64,000 nt of DNA from Lachnospiraceae bacterium (GTDB taxonomy: Bacteria; Bacillota; Clostridia; Lachnospirales; Lachnospiraceae): NCBI GenBank assembly GCA_017543445.1, contig JAFYGB010000045.1, positions 1 through 64,000 on the forward strand, given 5' to 3'. Of this stretch, positions 7,661 through 15,755 are shown one piece after another. The notes beneath the pieces are model-generated. The model saw only the letters and a program-made list of their open reading frames with translations, was not told the origin of the DNA and ran no database searches. Numbering within the stretch: position 1 is the first letter of the stretch; the number at the start of each line of letters is the position of its first letter. Made by a program: the position numbers and the translations under genes.

Positions 7661-10468
7661 ATGGTACTGGATTGGAAAGAATACACCGAACTGGCGATCC
7701 AAGCGGCAGCAGAAGGCGCGGTTCTTTTGAAGAACGATAACCATGTTCTTCCCATCGCGAAGGATGTGCCGATCGCTCTTTTCGGTCGTGTTCAGAACTT
7801 TTATTTCAAGAGCGGAACGGGCTCGGGCGGCATGGTCAATGTCTCGAAAGTCTGGTCTGTTCGCGAAGCGCTGAAAGAGGAGGGTTTCCTGTTGGATCCC
7901 GATCTGGAAGCTTGTTATGAAAACTACGACAAAGAAAACCCGTACAAACGCGGTAAGGGTTTCGGTCAGGAACCGTGGTCACAGGAGGAGATGCCGCTTT
8001 CGCCGCAGGTTGCAGCGGCTGCCCGTCAGAACACGGATACGGCAGTGGTACTCATCGGCCGTACTGCAGGTGAGGAGCAGGATAATACCCCGACGCCCGG
8101 AGCTTACTACCTTTCGGAAGAAGAGATCCGCATGCTTCGCACGGTACGCGAATATTTCCCGAAGATGGTGCTTTTGCTGAATGTCAGCAGCGTCCTCGAT
8201 ATGAAGGAAATCCTGGATATCGATCCGGATTCCATCATGTATATCTGGCAGGGCGGTATGGTCGGCGCCTTAGGTGCAGCGCGTCTGGTCTCAGGAAAAC
8301 AGACACCGAGCGGCAGACTGACGGATACCATTGCCCGCGAACTTACCGACTATCCCGCGCATATCAATTTCGGTGATATGACGCGAAACTTCTATGAAGA
8401 GGATATCTATGTCGGATATCGTTATTTCGAGACATTTGCAAAAGAAAAGGTGTTGTTTCCCTTTGGTTATGGACTTTCCTACACGGAATTTGACGTAGTA
8501 AAGACGTTTGTAAATGCCAATCTGATGGGAGAGCCGTTTGCGAAGACCTGCACGATCGACGTTGTTGTCACGAATGTGGGCAATGCAAGCGGTAAGGAGA
8601 CGGTGATCTTATATGTGGAACTGCCCCAAGGCGTTCTCGGACAGCCGTCACGCCGTCTGGTCGGCTATGCGAAAACGAAGGAACTGAAGCCGGGCGAGAG
8701 CCAGAAAGTTACGATCCGGTTTTCGTTATATGATATCGCGTCGTTTGACGAGATCGGAACCGTGACCGCACGGATCGGCTATGTTCTCGAGAAGGGTGAG
8801 TATCGTTTTTATGTCGGCGGTGACGTGCGCAGTGCACAGCTCGTATGTTGTGCATCCCTGCCGGAGGATCGCATGATCCAGCGCCTCTCGGCGCAGATGG
8901 AGCCGATCATGGCATTCCGCCGCATGAAGCCGATCGAAAAAGAAGGCAAATATATGATCTCGTATGAGAACGTACCGGTGACGACGAATGCACACGACAC
9001 CGAGCGCGTATTCAATCTGCCTGCACAGACGCTTCCTTACTCGGGCGATACGGGCCTGAAACTTAAGGATGTGCAGAGCGGGCTTACTTCCATGGACACC
9101 TTCCTGGCACAGTTTTCCGATGAAGACCTGTGCTGCATCGTCCGCGGCGAGGGTATGGGCTCACCGAAGGTAACGCCCGGCACAGCCGCAGCGTTTGGTG
9201 GCGTTTCAGAGAATTTGAAGAACTTTGGCCTTCCCTGTGCCTGCTGTTCGGACGGCCCGTCCGGCATGCGTATGGACAGCGGAACGAAGGCATTTTCCCT
9301 TCCGAACGGAACGCTGCTCGCATGTACATTTAATGACGAACTGAACGAGGAATTGTATTATCATCTGGGCTTGGAGATGGCGGCAAATCAGATCGACTGC
9401 CTTTTAGGTCCAGGCATGAACCTGCATCGTTACGTCCTGAATGGCCGTAACTTCGAGTATTTCTCGGAGGATCCGATGCTGACTGGACGGATCGCTGCCG
9501 CGCAGAGCCGGGGCTTAAATCGCGCCGGAGCTGCCTGCACCCTGAAGCATTTCTGCGGAAACAACCAGGAGAAGAATCGCCATTATACGGACAATGTCAT
9601 CTCGGCACGTGCGCTTCGGGAACTGTACCTCAAAGGCTTCGAGATCGCGATCAAAGAGGGCGGAGCGAAGCTTGTAATGACGACCTACGGTCCGGTCAAT
9701 GGCGTTTGGACGAATACCCGTTACGACCTGCTGACCACGATCCTTCGCGGCGAGTGGGGCTTCGAAGGCGTCGTTATGACCGACTGGTGGGCGAACACCG
9801 GCGAAGTCGGTAAGGAAGTCAACCGCACGAATTATGCGGCCATCGTCCGTGCGCAGAATGATTTTTACGCAGTATGTCCGGATGCTTCGAAGAACAGTTC
9901 CGGCGATAACCTGCAGCAGAGCCTGCAGGATGGAACATTGACCCGTGGAGAATTGCTTCGAAGCGCGAAGAACATCTGCAATTTCCTGCTTACGACACGC
10001 GCTATGCAGCGGATGAATGGAACGGATGAAGCGATCGAAGTGATCAACCGGAGCGAAGAGGACGAGCCGCTGGATCTGTCCCGTATGGTCTATTACAAGG
10101 TCGACGGCGATGTGACGGAGATCCCGATGGAGGATGTGGAAGTCGCCATTGGATGCAGTTATGTATTCGCTCTTGACGTTTCCGAGCGTGCGGTCTATGA
10201 TTTTGAAGTGACGGCAAGTTCCGAACTATCGCCGTTGTCGCAGACACCGATCGCGTTTTACTTCCAGGGGATCCTAGGCACGGTATTCACCTGGAACGGT
10301 ACCGAAGGAAAGCCGGTCACCATGAGCAAGCCTCTGTTCACGTCTTCACGTTACTGTGTCGTACGCATGAGTTTCGGTGGAAATGGACTGAAGCTTCATA
10401 ACATCCGTCTGGTGAAGAAACATCTGAACGAGAAGATCGAGATCTCCTCGGATTACATGTTCGGATGA
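7661..10468 (+). CDS. Circularly permuted GH3 beta-glycosidase
   Basis: 935 residues, cytoplasmic. Domain order is reversed relative to ordinary GH3. The alpha/beta sandwich domain comes first (AAEGAVLLKNDNHVLPI near residue 20, SGRLTDT near 215). A fibronectin-III-like domain follows (about 285-385). The TIM-barrel is at the C-terminal side, with GPGMNLHR, KHFCGNNQE and VVMTDWW; Asp708 in the last motif is the expected nucleophile. This permuted layout is known from rumen beta-glucosidases of Butyrivibrio and Ruminococcus. The last 120 residues form an extra beta-rich tail (YKVDGDVTEIP onward). Substrate is probably beta-glucosides or beta-mannosides, fitting its GH130 partner. No clear terminator follows. 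Confidence 0.92.
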   Translation: MVLDWKEYTELAIQAAAEGAVLLKNDNHVLPIAKDVPIALFGRVQNFYFKSGTGSGGMVNVSKVWSVREALKEEGFLLDPDLEACYENYDKENPYKRGKGFGQEPWSQEEMPLSPQVAAAARQNTDTAVVLIGRTAGEEQDNTPTPGAYYLSEEEIRMLRTVREYFPKMVLLLNVSSVLDMKEILDIDPDSIMYIWQGGMVGALGAARLVSGKQTPSGRLTDTIARELTDYPAHINFGDMTRNFYEEDIYVGYRYFETFAKEKVLFPFGYGLSYTEFDVVKTFVNANLMGEPFAKTCTIDVVVTNVGNASGKETVILYVELPQGVLGQPSRRLVGYAKTKELKPGESQKVTIRFSLYDIASFDEIGTVTARIGYVLEKGEYRFYVGGDVRSAQLVCCASLPEDRMIQRLSAQMEPIMAFRRMKPIEKEGKYMISYENVPVTTNAHDTERVFNLPAQTLPYSGDTGLKLKDVQSGLTSMDTFLAQFSDEDLCCIVRGEGMGSPKVTPGTAAAFGGVSENLKNFGLPCACCSDGPSGMRMDSGTKAFSLPNGTLLACTFNDELNEELYYHLGLEMAANQIDCLLGPGMNLHRYVLNGRNFEYFSEDPMLTGRIAAAQSRGLNRAGAACTLKHFCGNNQEKNRHYTDNVISARALRELYLKGFEIAIKEGGAKLVMTTYGPVNGVWTNTRYDLLTTILRGEWGFEGVVMTDWWANTGEVGKEVNRTNYAAIVRAQNDFYAVCPDASKNSSGDNLQQSLQDGTLTRGELLRSAKNICNFLLTTRAMQRMNGTDEAIEVINRSEEDEPLDLSRMVYYKVDGDVTEIPMEDVEVAIGCSYVFALDVSERAVYDFEVTASSELSPLSQTPIAFYFQGILGTVFTWNGTEGKPVTMSKPLFTSSRYCVVRMSFGGNGLKLHNIRLVKKHLNEKIEISSDYMFG

Positions 10469-10515
10469 TCCAGGTTTTTTCTAGGCTTTTTCGTGCATTT
10501 TAAGGCATTTTGCCC

Positions 10516-10544
10516 TTTACAAACGTACTTTTGTATGTTATAGT
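10516..10544 (+). promoter_or_regulatory. Promoter of rpsO
   Basis: TTTACA, 17 nt, TATAGT, followed by a leader of about 105 bases. The leader has a small ACGGC/GCCGT hairpin just before the AGGAGGA ribosome-binding site. S15 commonly autoregulates through its leader, but I see no recognised motif here. Confidence 0.65.
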
Positions 10545-10657
10545 TTCTCTTGGATTTATCGCGCCGCTGCTCAGAAGACGGTTTCTCCGACCGCTCCTTG
10601 GTATCGGTGAGGGTAAAGAACGGCATTTGCCGTATCATATTTTAGGAGGACTTTGAA

Positions 10658-10924
10658 ATGATTTCAAAGGAAAAGAAGGCTGCTGTGATCGCAGCATACG
10701 GAAGAACACCCGAGGACACAGGTTCTCCCGAGGTTCAGGTAGCAATTTTGACCGAGCGCATTAAGGAGCTCACCGCACATCTTCAGCAGAACCCGAAGGA
10801 TTATCATTCCACCCGTGGTTTGATGAAGATGGTAGGACAGAGAAGAGGTCTTCTGGATTATCTCAAGAAGACAAATCTTGAAGGTTATCGTGCACTGATT
10901 GAGAAACTCGGTCTTCGTAAGTAA
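10658..10924 (+). CDS. rpsO: Ribosomal protein S15
   Basis: 88 residues, the full family length. S15 binds the 16S rRNA central-domain three-way junction early in 30S assembly. Diagnostic segments are [21 protein letters not shown], the [15 protein letters not shown] loop and [13 protein letters not shown]. It starts after a near-perfect AGGAGGA site. The pnp gene follows, the conserved rpsO-pnp order; a terminator lies between, so pnp expression may come from partial readthrough. Confidence 0.98.
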   Translation: MISKEKKAAVIAAYGRTPEDTGSPEVQVAILTERIKELTAHLQQNPKDYHSTRGLMKMVGQRRGLLDYLKKTNLEGYRALIEKLGLRK

Positions 10925-10954
10925 TTGTAAAAGCAGAGTCATCTGCGGCAATGT

Positions 10955-10987
10955 AAGGCCGGGCATGTAAATGTCCGGCCTTATTTA
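10955..10987 (+). terminator. Terminator of rpsO
   Basis: 12-bp stem AAGGCCGGGCAT / ATGTCCGGCCTT with one G-U pair and a GTAA loop, followed by TTATTT. The U tract is short, so it may be leaky and allow readthrough into pnp. Confidence 0.8.
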
Positions 10988-11043
10988 CGAAGAGGGGCGT
11001 TTGATCCGTCAAACCCAAGTAACTATTGATCCAACACAGCAAA

Positions 11044-11126
11044 TGACGCCAGGCGTTCGCACGAAACCGCTGAAAAGGTGAAAAGGCATTTTCGGTTTTT
11101 CAGTAGTTTCGGACGAATGGGCGTCA
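11044..11126 (+). promoter_or_regulatory. Long structured leader of pnp
   Basis: Three nested complementary segments fold toward one another: TGACGCC (11044) with GGCGTCA (11120), CGAAAC (11062) with GTTTCG (11106), and CTGAAAA (11070) with TTTTCAG (11097). The outer stem ends immediately before the AGGAAAAGGAG ribosome-binding site. In other bacteria the pnp leader is a double-stranded RNase III target used for autocontrol by PNPase; the same role here is inferred from position and shape. Confidence 0.6.
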
Positions 11127-11141
11127 GGAAAAGGAGTACAA

Positions 11142-13253
11142 ATGTACAAGTCATTTACCATGGACCTGGCAGGACGTGAACTTCGCGTAGATATCGGAAG
11201 AGTCGCTGCCCAGGCAAACGGAGCGGCTTTCATCCACTACGGTGAGACCGTTCTTCTGTGTACCGCTACCGCTTCTGATAAGCCGCGTGACGGTATCGAT
11301 TTCTTCCCTCTGTCCGTTGAGTACGAGGAGAAGATGTACGCTGTCGGTAAGATCCCGGGTGGTTTCAACCGTCGTGAGGGCCGCGCATCGGAGAATGCGA
11401 TCCTTACATCCCGTGTTATCGACCGTCCTATGCGTCCGTTGTTCCCGAAGGATTACCGCAACGACGTGACACTGAACTGCCTTGTAATGAGCGTGGATCC
11501 TGCATGCAGCCCTGAGCTGACCGCTATGATCGGTGCTTCTATCGCAACCAGCATTTCGGATATTCCGTTTGACGGACCGATCTCTGCGACCCACATGGGC
11601 CTCATCAACGGCGAGCTGATCTTCAACCCGACCGCAGAGCAGAAGAAGGTATCCGATCTGGCTCTTACCGTAGCTTCCACAAAGGAGAAGGTCATCATGA
11701 TCGAGGCCGGCGCTAAGGAAGTTCCGGAAGATACGATGGTGAAGGCGATTTATGCTGCACACGACCTCAACCAGAAGGTCATCGCTTTCATTCAGAATAT
11801 CGTGGATGAGTGCGGTAAGCCGAAGCATGCATATGAGAGCATCGATACACCCGCTGATATGTGGGATGATATGGTAGCATTCATTACCCCTGAGGCAATG
11901 GAGACCGCCGTATTTACCGATGATAAGCAGACTCGTGAGGCAAACATCAAGGAAGTAGAAGAGAAGCTGGCTGAGCGTTACGCTGAGACACATCCTGAGT
12001 GGCTTCCGCTGATCGGTGAGGCTGTATATAAGTTCGAGAAGAAGACCGTACGTAAGATGATCCTGAAGGATCACAAGCGTCCCGACGGCCGCGCCATCAC
12101 ACAGATCCGTCCTCTGGCAGCAGAGATCGACATCGTTCCGAGAGTACATGGTTCCGCTATGTTCACCCGTGGACAGACCCAGATCTGCAACGTTACGACC
12201 CTGGCACCGCTTTCCGATGCACAGCGTCTGGACGGCCTGGATGACAACGAAGTATCCAAGCGTTATATGCACCACTATAATTTCCCGTCCTATTCGGTAG
12301 GTGAGACAAAGCCCAGCCGTGGACCGGGACGTCGTGAGATCGGTCACGGCGCATTGGCTGAGAGAGCACTTCTTCCGGTAATTCCTTCAGAGGAAGAGTT
12401 CCCTTATGCGATCCGTCTCGTATCCGAGACATTTGAGTCGAACGGTTCTACCTCTCAGGCATCTGTCTGCGCATCCAGCCTGTCTCTGATGGCTGCCGGC
12501 GTTCCGATCAAGAAGCCCGTTGCAGGTATCTCCTGTGGTCTCGTTACCGGCGACACCGACGATGATTACATCGTTCTGACCGATATTCAGGGTCTCGAAG
12601 ATTTCTTCGGCGACATGGACTTCAAGGTTGCAGGTACGAAGGATGGTATCACTGCGATCCAGATGGATATCAAGATCCACGGTCTGACCCGTCCGATCAT
12701 CGAGGAAGCTTTCGCAAAGACTAAGGCTGCACGTTACTACATCCTGGACGAGGTTATGGCTCCTTGTATCGCTGAGCCTCGTAAGGAACTCGGTAAGTAT
12801 GCGCCTCGTATCACATCGATCCAGATCGATCCGGATAAGATCGGCGACGTTATCGGTAAGCAGGGTAAAGTCATCAACCGCATCGTTGACGAGTGCGGCG
12901 TTAAGATCGACATCTCCGAAGAGGGTGTTGTTTCCATCTGCGGAACCGAGCCGGAAGGCATCAACAAGGCGATCGAGTACATCCAGACCATCATTACTGA
13001 GCCCGAGGAAGGCATGTTCTTCACAGGTAAGGTCGTTAGCATCAAGGAATTCGGTGCATTCATCGAGTTCGCTCCCGGTAAGGAGGGAATGGTACACATT
13101 TCCCGCATCGCGAAGGAGCGTATCCGCACCGTTGAAGAAGTTCTTACACTGGGCGACATCGTTAAGGTCGTTTGCCTCGGTAAGGATAAGATGGGCCGCA
13201 TGAGCTTCTCCATCAAGGACGTTGAAGCTTATGAAGCGAAGGCAAAGAACTGA
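11142..13253 (+). CDS. pnp: Polyribonucleotide nucleotidyltransferase (PNPase)
   Basis: 703 residues, full length. PNPase degrades RNA 3' to 5' by phosphorolysis as a trimer. Two RNase PH-like domains flank an alpha-helical domain. FFPLSVEYEEKMYAVGKIPGGF and RPLFPKDYRNDV lie in the first, and GHGALAERAL with SNGSTSQASVCASSLSLMAAGVP in the catalytic second. A KH domain (IGDVIGKQGKVINRI, about 560-600) and an S1 domain (GKVVSIKEFGAFIEF, about 625-695) finish the protein. Codon choice is strongly biased compared with accessory genes here, consistent with high expression. It lies behind rpsO and a long structured leader. Confidence 0.98.
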   Translation: MYKSFTMDLAGRELRVDIGRVAAQANGAAFIHYGETVLLCTATASDKPRDGIDFFPLSVEYEEKMYAVGKIPGGFNRREGRASENAILTSRVIDRPMRPLFPKDYRNDVTLNCLVMSVDPACSPELTAMIGASIATSISDIPFDGPISATHMGLINGELIFNPTAEQKKVSDLALTVASTKEKVIMIEAGAKEVPEDTMVKAIYAAHDLNQKVIAFIQNIVDECGKPKHAYESIDTPADMWDDMVAFITPEAMETAVFTDDKQTREANIKEVEEKLAERYAETHPEWLPLIGEAVYKFEKKTVRKMILKDHKRPDGRAITQIRPLAAEIDIVPRVHGSAMFTRGQTQICNVTTLAPLSDAQRLDGLDDNEVSKRYMHHYNFPSYSVGETKPSRGPGRREIGHGALAERALLPVIPSEEEFPYAIRLVSETFESNGSTSQASVCASSLSLMAAGVPIKKPVAGISCGLVTGDTDDDYIVLTDIQGLEDFFGDMDFKVAGTKDGITAIQMDIKIHGLTRPIIEEAFAKTKAARYYILDEVMAPCIAEPRKELGKYAPRITSIQIDPDKIGDVIGKQGKVINRIVDECGVKIDISEEGVVSICGTEPEGINKAIEYIQTIITEPEEGMFFTGKVVSIKEFGAFIEFAPGKEGMVHISRIAKERIRTVEEVLTLGDIVKVVCLGKDKMGRMSFSIKDVEAYEAKAKN

Positions 13254-13288
13254 TATCATTGACATATCCATATATTTGCTGATGAAGA

Positions 13289-13320
13289 AGTGGAATGGTA
13301 GATTTACTGTTCCACTTTTT
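13289..13320 (+). terminator. Terminator of pnp
   Basis: AGTGGAA / TTCCACT stem with an inner GTA/TAC pair set, followed by five T residues. Confidence 0.75.
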
Positions 13321-13355
13321 CCAGATGATTAGAGACAGTGAGATAAGGAGACTTC

Positions 13356-15203
13356 ATGAAACACCATAACTCATTGAAATACCTTCTGTTGATTTGCATT
13401 CTTATATGCGGCCTGGTTGCCTGTGAGAAGGAAAACGATTCGGATGTAACGACCGCTGCGAGTGAAACTACGGCGGCTGTGACCGAAGCGGATACGACTG
13501 CGCAGGCAACAACAGCAACGACGGACACGACGAAAGCTCCGGAGACGATGTCAGAAGAGACGACGGAAGCGCAGACCGAGAAACCGACGGAAAAGCCAAC
13601 GGAAAAGCCGACGGAACAGGAATACACGACCGAAGCAGATCCGCGCCCTTTGGTCGTGGAAGATCCGGCATTTTCCGCTAAGTCCGGCTTCTATACCGAG
13701 GCGTTTCAGGTCGAACTGACGGGTACGCCCGGTGCGGATATCCGTTATACGCTCGACGGCAGTGAACCTTCTGAGAAATCGGAACTGTATAAAAACCCGA
13801 TCGCTGTAAGTGCGTCGACCGATCATAATCCCAAGGCGACGATCATCCGTGCCCGTGCATTCGGAGCGAATGATAATGTGTCGGAGATCACGACAGAGGT
13901 CTATTTTGTCGGCCCCGGCATGGACACGCGTTTTGAAGACATTGTGATCAGTATCGTAGGTGATCCGGCAGGGCTGACCGGCTCTTCCCGCGGCATCCTC
14001 ACCGATAAGAATGCGGAAAACCGCGGTCGCGACTGGGAGCGTGCGGTTTCCATCAAAATGTGGGATAAAGACGGAAATATCATCCTCGATCAGGACGGTG
14101 GAGTTCGCGTCTACGGTGCTTATTCCCGACGTTATAAGATCAAGTCTCTGAAGATCTTCTCGCGTAAGTCTTACGATGCCGAGCATCCGGATTTTGAGAC
14201 CGATATCTTCCAGACTCCGAAGGCTGACGGCAGCGGAGTCATGAGTGTTTATGACAAACTCGTGATACGAAACGGCGGTAATGATTTCCAGTTTGCATTC
14301 CTGCGTGACGAGTTGAACCAGCTTCTCTGTAAAGAAGCTGGCTTCTCGGATTACGAGATGGTGCTTCCTGCCGTTTGCTATCTGAACGGAAAGTATTATG
14401 GCTATTTCTGGCTTCATGAATCGTACTGCGACGATTATTTCAAGGAAAAATACGGTAAGAAGGAAGATGGTCGCGGTGAGTTTATCGTAGTCGAAGGCTC
14501 CGATCAGAATAAGAAAGAAGATGACGACGATCCGGAGAAGAACGCAGCAGCTGCAGCGTATAATGAGATGTACGATGTCTATGCAAAAGCGGATCTTACC
14601 GACGACGGTGCGTATAATGAACTTCGTCAGCTGATCGATGTCGAGAATTATCTGGATTATTTCGCGGTCAATGTCATCGTCAGCAACAAGGATTGGCCGA
14701 ACAATAACTACAAGGCATATCGTTATTTTGCAGCAAACGGCGAGGACTACGGAGAGGGCGTTTACGACGGTCGCTGGCGTTACCTGCCGCATGATATGGA
14801 CTATTCTTATTCCCTGTACGGACAGAGGGAAGTTCAGCCGGATTACGATATGTTGAAGCATCTGCTCGCAAATGGCGACGAACGCAGCGCTCCTTTGTTT
14901 GCTTCTTTGATGAAGCGTGAGGATTGCAAGAAGTATTTCAAGGATAAAGTAAAGTCGCTTTTGGAGACTGCATTTTCCGAGGAATCGATCAATCAGATGC
15001 TGAATAAGATCATGGAAGAGCGCACGAACGAGATGCGGTATTATTACGAGTACCTGGATACGATGAAGACTGATAACTGGTGGGAACAGGAGCGTATTTG
15101 GTGCAGCCCCGTAAATCTCGACGAAAATGTTGCGCAGATCCGCGATTTTGCTAAGCGCAGACCTCAACTTTTACTCGAAATTTTGGAAAAACGTTTGCCG
15201 TAA
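13356..15203 (+). CDS. CotH kinase domain lipoprotein with chitobiase-like domain
   Basis: 615 residues. A lipoprotein signal peptide ends LVAC (Cys23), followed by a Thr/Glu-rich spacer with PTEKPTEKPTEK repeats (about 30-90) of the kind that spans a cell wall. A chitobiase C-terminal/FN3-like domain follows (about 105-185, IRYTLDGSEPS). From about 195 to the end is a CotH-type domain: GGVRVYGAYSRRYKIKSLKIF, LRDELNQLL, YGYFWLHESY and the late LPHDMDYSYSLYG acidic motif. CotH proteins are atypical protein kinases, first known from Bacillus spore coats; surface versions are common in gut Clostridia and often sit with extracellular polymers. The target is unknown. AAGGAG lies eight bases before the ATG. 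Confidence 0.88.
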   Translation: MKHHNSLKYLLLICILICGLVACEKENDSDVTTAASETTAAVTEADTTAQATTATTDTTKAPETMSEETTEAQTEKPTEKPTEKPTEQEYTTEADPRPLVVEDPAFSAKSGFYTEAFQVELTGTPGADIRYTLDGSEPSEKSELYKNPIAVSASTDHNPKATIIRARAFGANDNVSEITTEVYFVGPGMDTRFEDIVISIVGDPAGLTGSSRGILTDKNAENRGRDWERAVSIKMWDKDGNIILDQDGGVRVYGAYSRRYKIKSLKIFSRKSYDAEHPDFETDIFQTPKADGSGVMSVYDKLVIRNGGNDFQFAFLRDELNQLLCKEAGFSDYEMVLPAVCYLNGKYYGYFWLHESYCDDYFKEKYGKKEDGRGEFIVVEGSDQNKKEDDDDPEKNAAAAAYNEMYDVYAKADLTDDGAYNELRQLIDVENYLDYFAVNVIVSNKDWPNNNYKAYRYFAANGEDYGEGVYDGRWRYLPHDMDYSYSLYGQREVQPDYDMLKHLLANGDERSAPLFASLMKREDCKKYFKDKVKSLLETAFSEESINQMLNKIMEERTNEMRYYYEYLDTMKTDNWWEQERIWCSPVNLDENVAQIRDFAKRRPQLLLEILEKRLP

Positions 15204-15206
15204 GTC

Positions 15207-15235
15207 TTGCGGACACATGGAATTTTTGATACAAT
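15207..15235 (+). promoter_or_regulatory. Candidate promoter of ridA
   Basis: TTGCGG, 17 nt, TGA-TACAAT (extended -10). It leaves a 100-base leader rich in AATTGT/ACAATT words. Confidence 0.5.
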
Positions 15236-15340
15236 TATAGGAGAAGCGATGGTTGCTTACATACAATTGTCGTTTCGCGGTTTGATACACGTCGAATTGT
15301 TGCAATTTTTCGCACAATTCACGTGAGAAAGGTAGCATTT

Positions 15341-15712
15341 ATGAAGATCATATCTACGAAAGACGCTCCGGGAGCGATCGGACCGTATTCACAGGCGATC
15401 GTAAACGGTGATCTGGTTTTTACATCGGGACAGATCCCAATCGATCCTGCTGTGGGTGAGGTAACGGCTGTTACCATCGAAGAGCAGACCGAGCAGGCTT
15501 GTAAGAACGTAGCGGCCATCCTGGCGGCAGCGGGGACGGATATGGAGCACGTGATAAAGACAACGTGTTTCCTGGCTGATATGGGTGATTTCGCCAGCTT
15601 TAATGCGGTTTATGCAAAGTTTTTCGTTTCGAAGCCGGCGCGTTCCTGTGTAGCAGTGAAGACCTTGCCGAAGAACGTATTGTGTGAGATCGAAGCGATC
15701 GCTTGTCTGTAA
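15341..15712 (+). CDS. ridA: RidA family deaminase (reactive imine/enamine hydrolase)
   Basis: 123 residues, typical length. RidA hydrolyses 2-aminoacrylate and related enamines released by PLP enzymes. Motifs are GAIGPYSQAI, FTSGQIPIDP, the VIKTTCFLADM stretch and RSCVAVKTLPKNVLCEIEAIA, which contains the conserved Arg and Glu of the active cleft. I placed the start at ATG 15341 with AGAAAGG eight bases upstream; a GTG six codons earlier lacks a site. It is near a PLP-dependent sulfhydrylase gene (17498), a biochemically sensible neighbour since such enzymes can release reactive enamines. Confidence 0.95.
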   Translation: MKIISTKDAPGAIGPYSQAIVNGDLVFTSGQIPIDPAVGEVTAVTIEEQTEQACKNVAAILAAAGTDMEHVIKTTCFLADMGDFASFNAVYAKFFVSKPARSCVAVKTLPKNVLCEIEAIACL

Positions 15713-15755
15713 TGCAGACATGCAGTGTGGGTGTGTAAAGTAAAGGGGATTTTGA

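Noticed and set aside
11151-13271. Long antisense frames within pnp
   Set aside because: Shadow of the strongly biased pnp codons.
13549-13620. CRISPR-like or satellite repeat in the CotH gene
   Set aside because: It is the in-frame PTEK repeat of a wall-spanning linker, three short units only.
13551-15167. 538-codon antisense frame within the CotH gene
   Set aside because: Antisense shadow; the plus-strand frame has a lipoprotein signal and CotH motifs.
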